64,000 nucleotides of DNA, taken from positions 310,001 to 374,000 of the forward strand of contig NZ_FNNC01000002.1 of assembly GCF_900106595.1 (NCBI RefSeq), given 5' to 3'. A model generated the notes under the pieces. That model was not told where the DNA came from. It ran no database searches and saw only the letters and a list, made by a program, of their open reading frames with translations. Origin of the DNA: Marinococcus luteus. Lineage in GTDB: Bacteria; Bacillota; Bacilli; Bacillales; Marinococcaceae. How positions within the stretch are numbered: position 1 is the first letter of the stretch; every line of letters starts with the position of its first letter. This document shows positions 1 to 8,508 of this stretch, piece after piece. Made by a program: the position numbers and the translations under genes.

Positions 1-357
1 ATTGTTTTCTCAGCGCTTATCCGTCTCCTGAATATTAAAACGCCGGGCCGCGAGGAAGAAGAAACGATCGCAGCAGTGAGCGCAAACAGCGGCGATGACA
101 AATATGAATCGCTCGCCAAAAATTACGTAGCTGCCCTCGGAGGGTATACCAATATTCAATCGATCGATAACTGCGTGACAAGGCTTCGGCTTCAGATGAA
201 TGACATGGACGAGGTCGATGAAAACAAGCTGAAGCAAAACGGGGCGCGCGGCGTCGTAAAAGTAGATAAAACCAACTTACAGGTCATTATTGGCACTGAG
301 GTGGAGTTTGTCGCAGACGCTATGCGTACCCAGCATCCAGATTCCAAGGCAGAGTAA
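1..357 (+). CDS. nagE: PTS N-acetylglucosamine-type EIIBC component, C-terminal EIIB part (5' end outside window)
   Basis: The frame is open from base 1, so only the last ~118 residues are present: the end of the EIIC membrane domain, a short acidic linker (PGREEEET), then a complete EIIB domain. The EIIB phospho-cysteine lies in IDNCVTRLRL at about residue 58 of the fragment, the signature of the glucose/GlcNAc family. EIIB accepts phosphate from EIIA and passes it to the incoming sugar at the membrane. GlcNAc specificity is inferred from the downstream SIS protein and the nagABR operon 11 kb away; a glucose-type permease is not excluded. A hairpin with a T-run follows the stop directly. Confidence 0.8.
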   Translation: MVFSALIRLLNIKTPGREEEETIAAVSANSGDDKYESLAKNYVAALGGYTNIQSIDNCVTRLRLQMNDMDEVDENKLKQNGARGVVKVDKTNLQVIIGTEVEFVADAMRTQHPDSKAE

Positions 358-364
358 CTATTGT

Positions 365-390
365 CCCCGTTTCAAAGACGGGGGCTTTTT
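365..390 (+). terminator. Rho-independent terminator after the PTS gene
   Basis: CCCCGT (365-370) pairs with ACGGGG (378-383), and a T-run follows at 386-390. It begins 8 bases after the PTS stop codon and separates that gene from the SIS-domain gene. Confidence 0.8.
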
Positions 391-442
391 CTCTGCCAAA
401 AAACAGGTATACTTTTACCGTGAAGAAAGGATGGTATGTATT

Positions 443-1171
443 ATGATAGAAAACTATTTTTCCAAACTCCGCCAGCAGCTGAGCATTGTGGAAGAACAGG
501 AACACAGTCAGATGGAGGCATGTGCCGGAGCGATCGCGAATACGATCGGACAGGACGGGGTCATTCATTTATTCGGATGCGGACATTCGCATCTTCTTTC
601 GCTTGAAGTCTACTACCGGGCCGGCGGCCTCGTACCGATCCACCCCATTCTTCATGAACCGGTGATGCTTCACGAAGGAGCTCTGCGCTCTTCCGAGCTT
701 GAGCGGACAAACGATTACGCCGCCACGTTTTTAGCAGACGAACAGATTCAGCCGGAGGACACTGTGATCGTTATTTCCACCTCCGGAAGAAATCCTGTAC
801 CGATCGATGTTGCCCTCCACGCCAAAAAAACCGGCGCTGCAGTCGCCGGCCTGACATCAGTTGCTTATTCTTCAGGTCAGCCCTCCCGTCATAAAGACGG
901 CTTCAGGCTGATGGATGTAGTCGATATCGTCCTCGATAATCATGCGCCGCCCGGCGATGCCCTGCTGGGGCATCCGGATCTAACGACTCCTTTTGCCTCA
1001 AGCTCTACAGCAGTAGGAACCGCTATGCTTCAGGCTGCTATTGCCCGGGCGATTGAAATAACGGCGGACCGCGGAAAAACCCCGCCTATTTTTGCGAGCG
1101 GCAATGCTGACGGCGGGGATGCCCAAAACGAAGAATGGCTGCAGAAATACCGGGACCGGCTTGGGTTTTAA
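443..1171 (+). CDS. SIS-domain protein, UPF0309 type
   Basis: 242 residues. An N-terminal helical stretch is followed by a single SIS (sugar isomerase) phosphosugar-binding domain. Visible signatures are HLFGCGHSHLLSLE near residue 40 and VIVISTSGRNPVPIDVA near 110; the second is the phosphosugar-binding Ser/Thr loop. The start is the ATG at 443, with AAAGGA about 11 bases upstream; the in-frame ATG at 431 abuts that SD and is unlikely. Family members are uncharacterised and often sit beside sugar PTS genes, as here, so a role with GlcNAc- or MurNAc-phosphate is plausible but inferred. It converges on the next gene with only 12 bases between the stops. Confidence 0.8.
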   Translation: MIENYFSKLRQQLSIVEEQEHSQMEACAGAIANTIGQDGVIHLFGCGHSHLLSLEVYYRAGGLVPIHPILHEPVMLHEGALRSSELERTNDYAATFLADEQIQPEDTVIVISTSGRNPVPIDVALHAKKTGAAVAGLTSVAYSSGQPSRHKDGFRLMDVVDIVLDNHAPPGDALLGHPDLTTPFASSSTAVGTAMLQAAIARAIEITADRGKTPPIFASGNADGGDAQNEEWLQKYRDRLGF

Positions 1172-1183
1172 CAGCGTGGCAGA

Positions 1184-1957
1184 TCAAACAGAGCAGGAAG
1201 GTGCAGCTGTAAATTCTTCTGTGAGTTCTTCCCTCAGCTTTTGTACTGTGTCTGTATTGTTGGACGTGCTTTCTATACGGTACGTTTTGACCCCGGCTGC
1301 TTCCAGATGTGTCCGTAAATATTCACTTGACCTCCGCGAGCGTTCGAGCTGAGCGAGAGCTTCTTCTTTCGTTTTTGATTCATAGGATAAGGGCAGCCCC
1401 TGTTTCCTTTTCTCCATTCGTTCATATGCTTCCTGCGCGGAGATATCAAGGTGTATGACTGTATCCGGCCAGCCAAGTAAATCAAAATAACGCTTAAGAT
1501 CATTTTCATAGTCTTTTTCATCGCTGTATTTAAAAATGCGCCCTATCCTGTGGGTAAAATGTTCATCACAGATAACCGCCGCTCTCTCCTGCATGCCGAA
1601 ACGCGAGACAATGTACCACTTGAACATATCTTCATTTAAAACCTTTACGGTATAATAGCGGTCGTTTTTATCCATCTTCGTTAAAAATCCAATCATTTCT
1701 TCCATGCTTCTCCCGTAATCCGTAAAGCAGGTGGTCATAAATTCCTGATACTCTTTGGCAATAAAATGGTGGTGATACCTTCGCACGAATTTTTTCGGCA
1801 TTGTTTTGAAAAGCCTTTTTCCCCGGATTAATTCCTTGATATACAGTTCATTCAGCGAAACGATATTGTTATTATCTTTGTCTGTTATGCCCGCAATATT
1901 TTTTACCAGCGTTGTTTTTCCGCTCCCCGGCGGGCCGATGAGTTCAATTTTTTTCAA
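1184..1957 (-). CDS. P-loop NTPase/kinase-like protein of unknown function
   Basis: 257 residues. A perfect Walker A motif, GPPGSGKT, occupies residues 8-15. The rest resembles the nucleoside/nucleotide-kinase fold: a DTVIHLDIS strand near residue 165 is followed by an Arg/Lys-rich lid-like stretch (YERMEKRKQGLPLSYESK). The start is TTG at 1957, placed by GGGGG about 9 bases upstream; no ATG fits as well. It is monocistronic, between the convergent SIS gene and the MATE gene, and upstream of it is an AT-rich stretch (1958-2138) with no ORF. I do not recognise a substrate. A small-molecule or sugar kinase is possible, but only nucleotide binding is supported. Confidence 0.65.
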   Translation of the reverse strand: MKKIELIGPPGSGKTTLVKNIAGITDKDNNNIVSLNELYIKELIRGKRLFKTMPKKFVRRYHHHFIAKEYQEFMTTCFTDYGRSMEEMIGFLTKMDKNDRYYTVKVLNEDMFKWYIVSRFGMQERAAVICDEHFTHRIGRIFKYSDEKDYENDLKRYFDLLGWPDTVIHLDISAQEAYERMEKRKQGLPLSYESKTKEEALAQLERSRRSSEYLRTHLEAAGVKTYRIESTSNNTDTVQKLREELTEEFTAAPSCSV

Positions 1958-2138
1958 TTTATGTTTCCCCCTGGTACTGCATTAAAATAAGTGAACGAAG
2001 TTGGTCTGTACTGGCTTTTACACAAAATTAATATTTAATTAATATTATCTTAACATTGATTACTGATTATAATAACATTAAATACCTTATATCCATGCAC
2101 ATTTAACTGAATCTTTATTCCTGGCACATCCTATAAAA

Positions 2139-2181
2139 AATTGCTCCCTCATCCGCATATATGCAGTCTGGAGAAGCAATT
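2139..2181 (-). terminator. Terminator of the MATE gene
   Basis: AATTGCTCC (from 2139) pairs with GGAGAAGCAATT (2170-2181). Read on the minus strand the stem is followed by a T-run (A-run at 2135-2140 on plus). It lies just past the MATE stop codon. Confidence 0.65.
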
Positions 2182-2192
2182 CGTTTTATGGT

Positions 2193-3557
2193 TTATACAG
2201 TGCTCCCTAATCGTTCATGTCTTTTTACCACAATCTTCAGCCGGATGAAAAATCCGATTGCCGCGCTCGTGAGCCCAACGGTGATACCGAGCCAGAGGCC
2301 AAACGGCCCGAGCGGCGTCGTAACCGCAAGCAGGTACCCGGCCGGCAGTCCTAGCGCCCAGTAGGACACGAGCGCAGTGAAAAACGGCACGGTCACGTCT
2401 TTATAACCCCGAAGCACGCCCTGAAGCGAGGCCTGCGCGGCGTCTGAAATCTGATAGACGATCGCAAACAGGAAAAACTGGGCAGCCAGCTGTACTACCT
2501 CTTCATTGGTCGTATAAATGTAGGCAATCGGCTCTCGCAGGAGAAATATTCCTATGGACGCTACGCCCAGTATGCCCATGGCAGCCGTCACCCCGAGGCG
2601 CGTGTATGCTTTGGCCCCTTCGAGGTAGCCACCGCCGACTTCAAAAGCGACCACGATCGTCAGCGCGATGGAAATGCTCAACGGCACCATAAATATCAGG
2701 GACGTGAAGCTGAGAGCCACCTGGTGGGCAGCGACCGTAACGGTGCTGAACAACGACGCCATCAGAAGACTCACTGCCGAAAAAATGCTCGATTCAAAAA
2801 ACAGCGACATTCCCATCGGCACCCCGATCCGCAGCTGTTCCTTCCACGCCTGCCAGGAAGGCCGGTACCAATCCAAAAAGATACGGAACCGCCTCATTGC
2901 CGGGATCCGGAACGTCATCATGATACTGAACGCAAAAATGATCCAATAGGAAATTGCCGTAGCGTAGCCCGCTCCGATACCACCAAGCTCCGGAAAGCCA
3001 AATCTGCCAAAAATTAATACGTAATTAAAAAACGCATTAAACGGAAGTGTACCGAGCATGATCACCATCGTAATCCGTGTATGGCCCTGGGCATCAAAAA
3101 AGTTCCGGAGCACAATCGATAAAAAGAACGGAATAATTCCAAAAGCGAGACCGATTAAATAATGGGCCGCAATCCGTTCAACTCCCGGTTCGAGCGACAT
3201 AAAGGAAAGAGCCGGACTTAAAGCCGCCGCTCCGAGGGCAATGACAACCACCCCGAAAAGTACGCCCAGGTACAGCCCCTGCGTAATCGTGCCGGCAATC
3301 TTTCTTCCTTCTCCGGCACCGAGCTGCTGGGAGACGATCGGTGTGATGGCGAGCAGAATGCCATTCACCGCTGTAAATACCGGCATCCACAGGTTCGCCC
3401 CGATCGCCACACCCGCCAGATCATCCGTTCCGGCCCGTCCGGACATGATTGTGTCTATTAAATTCATGCCAAAATAACTCAGCTGCGTAATCAAAATGGG
3501 TAGTAAAATAACCATAAACAGCCGCAGCTTCTCTTTAATCGTTTCTGCGTGATACAT
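2193..3557 (-). CDS. MATE family multidrug/toxin efflux transporter
   Basis: 454 residues and about twelve hydrophobic segments in two pseudo-symmetric halves, the usual MATE size (NorM-like, cation-coupled drug or metabolite export across the membrane). The first helix carries the typical ILLPILITQLSYFGMNLIDT segment, and a GANLWMPVFTAVNGILLAI helix follows. The start is ATG 3557, because GGAGG stands 7 bases upstream; the frame extends 28 codons further but without an SD. It is monocistronic, and the VOC gene upstream is separated by about 90 bases. The substrate cannot be read from the sequence. Confidence 0.88.
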   Translation of the reverse strand: MYHAETIKEKLRLFMVILLPILITQLSYFGMNLIDTIMSGRAGTDDLAGVAIGANLWMPVFTAVNGILLAITPIVSQQLGAGEGRKIAGTITQGLYLGVLFGVVVIALGAAALSPALSFMSLEPGVERIAAHYLIGLAFGIIPFFLSIVLRNFFDAQGHTRITMVIMLGTLPFNAFFNYVLIFGRFGFPELGGIGAGYATAISYWIIFAFSIMMTFRIPAMRRFRIFLDWYRPSWQAWKEQLRIGVPMGMSLFFESSIFSAVSLLMASLFSTVTVAAHQVALSFTSLIFMVPLSISIALTIVVAFEVGGGYLEGAKAYTRLGVTAAMGILGVASIGIFLLREPIAYIYTTNEEVVQLAAQFFLFAIVYQISDAAQASLQGVLRGYKDVTVPFFTALVSYWALGLPAGYLLAVTTPLGPFGLWLGITVGLTSAAIGFFIRLKIVVKRHERLGSTV

Positions 3558-3650
3558 AGTCTGCCTCCTGCTGACATCCCCGTCCGTTCTGTTCATCTGT
3601 ATAGAATAACATTGATCAGCCGGAAAGGGCACCGTACTCACACAGGCGGC

Positions 3651-4139
3651 TTAGTTGCTGTCCATGTTTCCATAGGTGACTTCGGTGCTGTGCGAATACA
3701 GCTCGATTATATTGCCGAACGGGTCCTCCATGTACACAAGCCGGTACGGCTTTCCCTCTCTCGGCGTCCATATCCGACTCCGCTGTTTTCCGCCCTCCGC
3801 TTCTATACGAGCAGCGGTTTCCCCGATATCAGACACGAGCAGACACAGATGAAAAAAGCGCTGCTGCCACGGCGGGCTCTCCTGCGGGCCAGGACCGGGA
3901 TCAACAAACTCAAACAGCTCAAGACCTACCTGATTGCCCGTAGTCAAATGCGCGTTACGCATTTCTTTCACCTCTTCGCCGAGAAGGTCCATCGTCATAT
4001 TTGTGGAAGCGTCGTCCGACTCATCAGCTTTCGCCGTATATGGACCGGCCAGAAGCTCAAAATCCAGCACCCGTGTATACCATTCGACAGCTGCGTCAAT
4101 ATCCGGCACGGTTAAACCGATGTGGGTGATTCCAGTCAT
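3651..4139 (-). CDS. VOC (glyoxalase/bleomycin-resistance fold) protein
   Basis: 162 residues with two beta-alpha-beta-beta-beta modules. The first, ITHIGLTVPDIDAAVEWYTRVLDFELL, carries the metal-site His. The second, FFHLCLLVSDI..., ends in YMEDPFGNIIELYSH, the usual metal-binding Glu near the C-terminus. Proteins of this length act as lyases, isomerases or dioxygenases; some are methylmalonyl-CoA epimerase-like. The start is ATG 4139, with GGAGG 7 bases upstream; ten extra upstream codons lack an SD. It may be transcribed with the downstream MATE gene (gap about 90 bases). No substrate is assignable. Confidence 0.75.
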   Translation of the reverse strand: MTGITHIGLTVPDIDAAVEWYTRVLDFELLAGPYTAKADESDDASTNMTMDLLGEEVKEMRNAHLTTGNQVGLELFEFVDPGPGPQESPPWQQRFFHLCLLVSDIGETAARIEAEGGKQRSRIWTPREGKPYRLVYMEDPFGNIIELYSHSTEVTYGNMDSN

Positions 4140-4235
4140 GTTTTTCCTCCTCTGTATTCCGCGAATCATTACTCTTTTCCCTTACGGCTCTCTCTGTATG
4201 TCATGGAATATGCTTTCTTCCTTATGCATTAAAGA

Positions 4236-4256
4236 AGACGCCCCTTTTAGGCGTCT
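4236..4256 (-). terminator. Short terminator-like hairpin downstream of the acetyltransferase
   Basis: AGACGCC (4236-4242) pairs with GGCGTCT (4250-4256). On the minus strand it is followed by a weak TTCTTTAA tract, and on the plus strand by a T-rich run at 4265-4274. Direction is uncertain. Confidence 0.45.
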
Positions 4257-4270
4257 CAACTGTAATTTTT

Positions 4271-4900
4271 TTATTTTATTCCTGCCGGCTGAAAAGAGAG
4301 GGCTGATTGATTAGCCAATTCGTAGCCACGGCGGTCAGCCGGAAATGAATTACCATTGGATGATATTTTTTTCGCCGGTGCCCCTGCGACGGTAATATTA
4401 CTTTCTGCTACGTCTTTCGTCACAACCGAATTAGCACCGATGACTACACCATCTGCGATATTAATCTTCCCTACAATTTTTGCGCCCATGGCAATGTAAA
4501 CATTGTCTCCGAGTACCGCTACTGCATCAGCACGGCCGTCCATACCGATATTAGTCAGTGCATGCAGGCGACAGTTAACACCAACCTTTGCTTTGGCGTT
4601 AATAATGATAGTTCCAAGGTGAGCAATGGAAAGTCCTGGACCAAATACGTTTGGCGGTACCTTCATCCCCGTGTGTACCTGCATGCGGAATAATTTATGC
4701 TTTAAATATTTTTTGTGTATTTTATTTGGAATCGACGTTTTACAATTCATATAGTACTCAAGCTTTCTCAAGAGCCGCTGGTACTTCCAGATAATATGTC
4801 TTTCATTACTACAGATGAACGGCACTTTTTCATTTTTTAACCCTAAAGAAATCTGGTCTGCTTTTAAATACATTTTGTAATCAGCTTTGCTCTTGATCAT
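4271..4900 (-). CDS. Serine acetyltransferase-like hexapeptide-repeat acyltransferase
   Basis: 209 residues. The basic, tyrosine-rich N-terminal ~80 residues have no recognised domain. Left-handed beta-helix hexapeptide repeats then run from about 90 to 185 (GPGLSIAHLGTIIINAKAKVG, LGDNVYIAMGAKIVGKINIADG, IGANSVVTKDVAESNITVAGAPAK). The pattern matches CysE/WbbJ-like enzymes that O-acetylate serine or sugars. It lacks CysE's long N-terminal domain and there is no cysteine gene nearby, so a surface-sugar acetyltransferase is at least as likely. The coding sequence is more AT-rich than its neighbours, which hints at acquisition. The start is ATG 4900, with an AGGAG-type SD just upstream. Confidence 0.75.
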   Translation of the reverse strand: MIKSKADYKMYLKADQISLGLKNEKVPFICSNERHIIWKYQRLLRKLEYYMNCKTSIPNKIHKKYLKHKLFRMQVHTGMKVPPNVFGPGLSIAHLGTIIINAKAKVGVNCRLHALTNIGMDGRADAVAVLGDNVYIAMGAKIVGKINIADGVVIGANSVVTKDVAESNITVAGAPAKKISSNGNSFPADRRGYELANQSALSFQPAGIK

Positions 4901-4992
4901 ATACTGCTCCTCAATAAAAATATTTTATATGATCATCATACTTCAGAAACCCGTTTCCGGGAGATTTAAATACAAATTCCCACATTAATACA

Positions 4993-5040
4993 AATACAAG
5001 GGCTGGAGCAGGAGTAAACTCTCCTTCCAGCCCTTGTATT
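4993..5040 (-). terminator. Strong terminator of the acoABC operon
   Basis: A 15-base perfect inverted repeat (4993-5007 with 5026-5040, AATACAAGGGCTGGA and its complement) lies directly after the acoC stop. It may act in both directions. Confidence 0.8.
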
Positions 5041-5047
5041 ATTAGTG

Positions 5048-6298
5048 TTAGAAAAACAACCGGTGCGGATTTTCCAAAATACCGGTAAGCTCTGCGAGAA
5101 ACCTTCCGGCCGGTTCCCCGTCGAGAGCCCGGTGGTCAAATGTCAGGCTGAGAGGGAGCAGCTTTCGTTCCATTGGTATGCCTTCATGAAACTGTACGCC
5201 ATCCTGCACGGCTCCGACGCCTAAAATAGCCGCTTCCGGTGTATTTAAAATCGGCGTAAAATACTCCACACCTGTACCACCGACATTCGTAATCGTAAAC
5301 GTGGACCCATGCATATCCTCAGACGCCAGCTGGTTCTCCCTGGCCCCGTGCCCGAGCACGCGGATACTCTCCCCAATCTCCCGCACCGATTTGGCTTCGG
5401 CATGGAAGATGACCGGTACAACGAGCCCCTCTGTTAACGCTGCCGCTACCCCCAGGTGCACATGATCATAGCGGTAAAGCATGCCTTCCTGAAACGAAGC
5501 ATTTGCCGCCGGATGCTTTTGGAGAGCCAGTACCGCTGCTTTGGCAATGAATGCCGTCAGTGTCATCGTTTTTGCTTCCCCGTTCTGCTCAAGCTCGGCG
5601 TTTGCCTGCTTCTGCATCTGCAGCAGCCCGGTCACATCTGCCTTTCTCATCAGCGTAAGCTGGGCGCTTTCCTGCAGGCTCTCCTGCATACGGTCCGCAA
5701 TGACTTTACGCATACCTTTAACAGCCGTCACCTGGGTCGTGTCGAGCGATGGATTGGCTGAGGCCGGCTCATTTTGCGGCCGGGAAGCGCCGTCTTCTGT
5801 TTCATCCGTTTCTATTAAAGCTTCCACATCTTTCTTTGTAATCCGCCCTTTCGGCCCGGTCCCTTCGATCGTTTCCACCGAAATCCCGTGCGCCGAGGCC
5901 AGTTTTTTGGCTGCCGGGGAGACCCGCACGCGTGATTCAGCCTGAGGCGCATGATTTATTTCCCGGGAAATAGCCGGTTCTTCTGCGGCGGCTTCTGCCG
6001 GTTCCGGGGCGGCCGATGCTGTTTCTTCTGCGGCGGCCGGGCTTTCTGTTATTTGTTCACCGGGCTCTCCCATATAAGCAATCACCTGGCCGACCGCCAG
6101 CGTCTCGTCTTCTGCGGCGGTAATTTTCAGCATCTGGCCGTCTGCAGGCGCCTCCACCTCGTTTGTAATTTTATCCGAGCTGACGGTAACAACCGGCTCC
6201 CCTTTTTTAATGTCATCGCCTTCTTTTTTCAGCCATTCAGCTATGGTTCCTTCGTTCATGCTCATCCCAAACTTCGGCATTACGATCTCTGTGGCCAT
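5048..6298 (-). CDS. acoC: E2 component (dihydrolipoyl acyltransferase) of acetoin dehydrogenase-type complex
   Basis: 416 residues. A lipoyl domain occupies 1-80, with the lipoyl-lysine in VTVSSDKITNEVEAPADG. An Ala/Glu/Pro linker follows, then one peripheral-subunit-binding domain at ~122-160 (SPAAKKLASAHGISVETIEG...KKDV) and the catalytic domain, with LTFDHRALDGEPAGRF near the end. E2 transfers the acetyl unit from E1 to CoA. It is the last gene of acoA-acoB-acoC and stands 17 bases after acoB. The acetoin assignment rests on the AcoR/sigma-54 context; other 2-oxoacids are possible. No E3 gene accompanies this operon. The SD GGAGG precedes ATG 6298. Confidence 0.85.
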   Translation of the reverse strand: MATEIVMPKFGMSMNEGTIAEWLKKEGDDIKKGEPVVTVSSDKITNEVEAPADGQMLKITAAEDETLAVGQVIAYMGEPGEQITESPAAAEETASAAPEPAEAAAEEPAISREINHAPQAESRVRVSPAAKKLASAHGISVETIEGTGPKGRITKKDVEALIETDETEDGASRPQNEPASANPSLDTTQVTAVKGMRKVIADRMQESLQESAQLTLMRKADVTGLLQMQKQANAELEQNGEAKTMTLTAFIAKAAVLALQKHPAANASFQEGMLYRYDHVHLGVAAALTEGLVVPVIFHAEAKSVREIGESIRVLGHGARENQLASEDMHGSTFTITNVGGTGVEYFTPILNTPEAAILGVGAVQDGVQFHEGIPMERKLLPLSLTFDHRALDGEPAGRFLAELTGILENPHRLFF

Positions 6299-6315
6299 AC
6301 TGTCCCTCCTTTCGT

Positions 6316-7350
6316 TTACGTAGTCATCGCCGTATCTTCACCGGTAAGCTCCATGGCAGTCCGTACGATCGTGTCCGCTGACGGAAGGTACAGATCCTCG
6401 AGGACCGGCGAGAACGGTACTGGCGAATGCGGGGCGGTAATCCGTTTGATCGGTGCATCGAGCGAATCAAATCCCTTATCCGCCACCATCGCTGCAATAT
6501 CGGTCGCTACGTTGCAGCGCGGAGTTGCTTCGTCCACGACAATCAAGTGGTTGGTTTTATCCACCGAAGCTAAAATCGTATCCTCATCCAACGGGGACAG
6601 ACTGCGAGGATCGACAATTTCTGCCTGAACACCCTTAGCGGCCAGCTGCTCTGCCGCTTCAAGCGCGGTATGCACCTGCTTGCCGATGGCAACGATCGTG
6701 ACGTCACTTCCTTCGCGCTTAATGTCCGCTTTGCCGAGATCGGTCGTGTAGTAGCCTTCCGGCACTTCGCCTTTCATATTGTAGAGGGTTTTATCTTCAA
6801 AAAAGACGACCAGGTCATCATCTTCAATGGCTGCGATCAGGAGTCCTTTGGCTTCTGCCGGCGTGGAGGGAACGACCGTTTTGAGCCCCGGTATTGCGGT
6901 GAACATCCCGTACAGGCTCTGCGAATGCTGGGCCGCTGCCCGAAAACCCGCTCCGTGCATCGTCCGGATGGTCAGCGGCACTTTCGCTTTACCACCGAAC
7001 ATGTAGCGCAGCTTGGCCCCCTGGTTCATGACTTCGTCGAGGCAGCTGCCAATAAAGTCGTTAAACATCAGCTCCGCCACCGGGCGCATGCCGGTTGCTG
7101 CTGCACTGACGGCCGCTCCGACATAGCCCGCCTCGGCAATTGGTGTATCGAGAATCCGGTCTCTCCCGAATTCCTGCACCAGCCCCTGTGTTACACCCAT
7201 GACCCCGCCCCAGGCTTCCTCGTCCTGCAGATGATCGACGGCCGCGCCACCGGCCACGTCTTCACCCATTAATATAACGTTTTTATCCCTGCGCATCGTT
7301 TCGGCAAGTGCTTCATTGATCGCCTCAGAAAAGCTGATTGTCCGTCCCAT
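6316..7350 (-). CDS. acoB: E1 beta subunit of acetoin dehydrogenase-type complex
   Basis: 344 residues, full length for the transketolase-like E1 beta family. The N-terminal pyrimidine-binding domain has ILMGEDVAGGAAVDHL and LDTPIAEAGYVGAAVSAA (the catalytic Glu region). The C-terminal transketolase domain contains VEIVDPRSLSPLDEDTI-type sequence. With AcoA it forms the thiamine-diphosphate E1 that decarboxylates or cleaves the substrate and loads E2 lipoate. The acoA stop and the acoB start overlap as TAATG at 7350, implying translational coupling and equal dosage. Confidence 0.88.
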   Translation of the reverse strand: MGRTISFSEAINEALAETMRRDKNVILMGEDVAGGAAVDHLQDEEAWGGVMGVTQGLVQEFGRDRILDTPIAEAGYVGAAVSAAATGMRPVAELMFNDFIGSCLDEVMNQGAKLRYMFGGKAKVPLTIRTMHGAGFRAAAQHSQSLYGMFTAIPGLKTVVPSTPAEAKGLLIAAIEDDDLVVFFEDKTLYNMKGEVPEGYYTTDLGKADIKREGSDVTIVAIGKQVHTALEAAEQLAAKGVQAEIVDPRSLSPLDEDTILASVDKTNHLIVVDEATPRCNVATDIAAMVADKGFDSLDAPIKRITAPHSPVPFSPVLEDLYLPSADTIVRTAMELTGEDTAMTT

Positions 7351-8363
7351 TACGACTCCCTCCCTGTGTTCGTGTAATCCACATACACGTCAGTTATTAA
7401 GCTGCCGGCATCCGGGTAATCACTGCTTTCGGCAAATTCGACAGCGGCCTGGATGGAAGCTTTCACCTGTTCATCCAGCTTGTTCAGTCCTTCTTCGTTG
7501 GAAAGGTTGTGCTCGAGCATATACTGACGGAACTGTAAAATCGCATCTTTGTCTTTCAGATGCTCTTCCCGCTCCTCCGAGCCTTTGTATTTCTGTGCAT
7601 CGCCTTCAAAGTGACCGTAGTTCCGGTACGTTTTGCATTCAATCAAGGAAGGCCCTTCACCGTTTCTCGCCCTTTTGATCGCCCGTGCTGCTGCTTCGTA
7701 TACAGCCATTGCATCCTTTCCGTCAACAATTTCCCCAGGAATGCCGTAGGAGGCTGCCCGGTCGGCGATATTTTCACAGCTCGAGGCGTAGGAAAACGGA
7801 GTTGCTTCAGCGTAGCCGTTGTTTTCGGCAACAAAGACGACTGGCAGGTTCCAGATAGCAGCCATATTAATGCCCTCATGGAACGTGCCGTGGTTATTGG
7901 CCCCGTCTCCAAAAAAGCAGACCGCCACGCCGCCGGTGTTCTGCAGCTTCGCTGTCAGGCCGGCGCCTGTAGCGAGCGGAAAGCCGCCTCCAACGATGCC
8001 ATTTGCCCCGAGCATGCCTTTACTGATATCAGCAATGTGCATCGAGCCTCCTTTACCGTTGCAAAGCCCGGTTTCTTTGCCATAAATCTCCGCCATCATG
8101 CCGTTCAGGTCACAGCCCTTCGCGATACAGTGGCCGTGCCCGCGGTGAGTACTTGTGATGCTGTCTTTGTCGTTCAAATGCGCGCATACGCCGACGGCCA
8201 CCGCTTCTTCTCCTGCATACAAATGAACAAATCCCGGCAGCACTCCTTTGCTGAATGTTTCATGAACAGTATCTTCAAAATACCGGATTTCAGACATTTT
8301 CTGATACATCCACATGGCCTGATGGGAATCCATCGTCTGCGTTCTTGTATTGGACGCTTCCAT
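7350..8363 (-). CDS. acoA: E1 alpha subunit (TPP-dependent) of acetoin dehydrogenase-type complex
   Basis: 337 residues. The thiamine-diphosphate motif is complete: GDGANNHGTFHEGINMAA then WNLPVVFVAENNGYA, with STHRGHGHCIAKG upstream. The absence of the long N-terminal and phosphorylation-loop features of pyruvate dehydrogenases, plus the short ~337 length, fits AcoA. It is the first gene of the operon; SD GGAGG lies 7 bases before ATG 8363. The leader carries a -24/-12 promoter and a small hairpin (GCAGGC 8392-8397 with GCCTGC 8405-8410). The paralogue at 29251-30231 belongs to a second operon under a different regulator. Confidence 0.88.
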   Translation of the reverse strand: MEASNTRTQTMDSHQAMWMYQKMSEIRYFEDTVHETFSKGVLPGFVHLYAGEEAVAVGVCAHLNDKDSITSTHRGHGHCIAKGCDLNGMMAEIYGKETGLCNGKGGSMHIADISKGMLGANGIVGGGFPLATGAGLTAKLQNTGGVAVCFFGDGANNHGTFHEGINMAAIWNLPVVFVAENNGYAEATPFSYASSCENIADRAASYGIPGEIVDGKDAMAVYEAAARAIKRARNGEGPSLIECKTYRNYGHFEGDAQKYKGSEEREEHLKDKDAILQFRQYMLEHNLSNEEGLNKLDEQVKASIQAAVEFAESSDYPDAGSLITDVYVDYTNTGRES

Positions 8364-8432
8364 ACTGATCCTCCTTTAATATTGATTTATTGCAGGCAAA
8401 AGAAGCCTGCGGACGTTCTTGCTCTACATACA

Positions 8433-8449
8433 TGCAAGTTTTGTGCCAA
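8433..8449 (-). promoter_or_regulatory. Sigma-54 (-24/-12) promoter of acoABC
   Basis: The minus strand reads TTGGCACAAAACTTGCA, matching YTGGCAC-N5-TTGCW except for the poorly conserved G after TGGCAC. The invariant GG and GC are spaced exactly. Transcription should start near 8422, about 60 bases before the acoA ATG. The adjacent gene encodes an AcoR-type enhancer-binding protein, which supports the call. Confidence 0.88.
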
Positions 8450-8508
8450 CCGTACCAGCGTTATTGTTAGGCATTCGCTTGAGATTTCAGGCTTTTGCTC
8501 CACAAAAA

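Noticed and set aside
4271-4900. cysE (serine O-acetyltransferase) assignment
   Set aside because: The hexapeptide part fits, but the CysE N-terminal domain and cysteine-gene neighbours are missing; a general acetyltransferase call is safer.
7643-7912. Overlapping frames within acoA, acoB and acoC (for example 7643-7912 minus, 6670-7272 plus)
   Set aside because: All sit in alternative frames of strongly supported genes and show no protein-like features.
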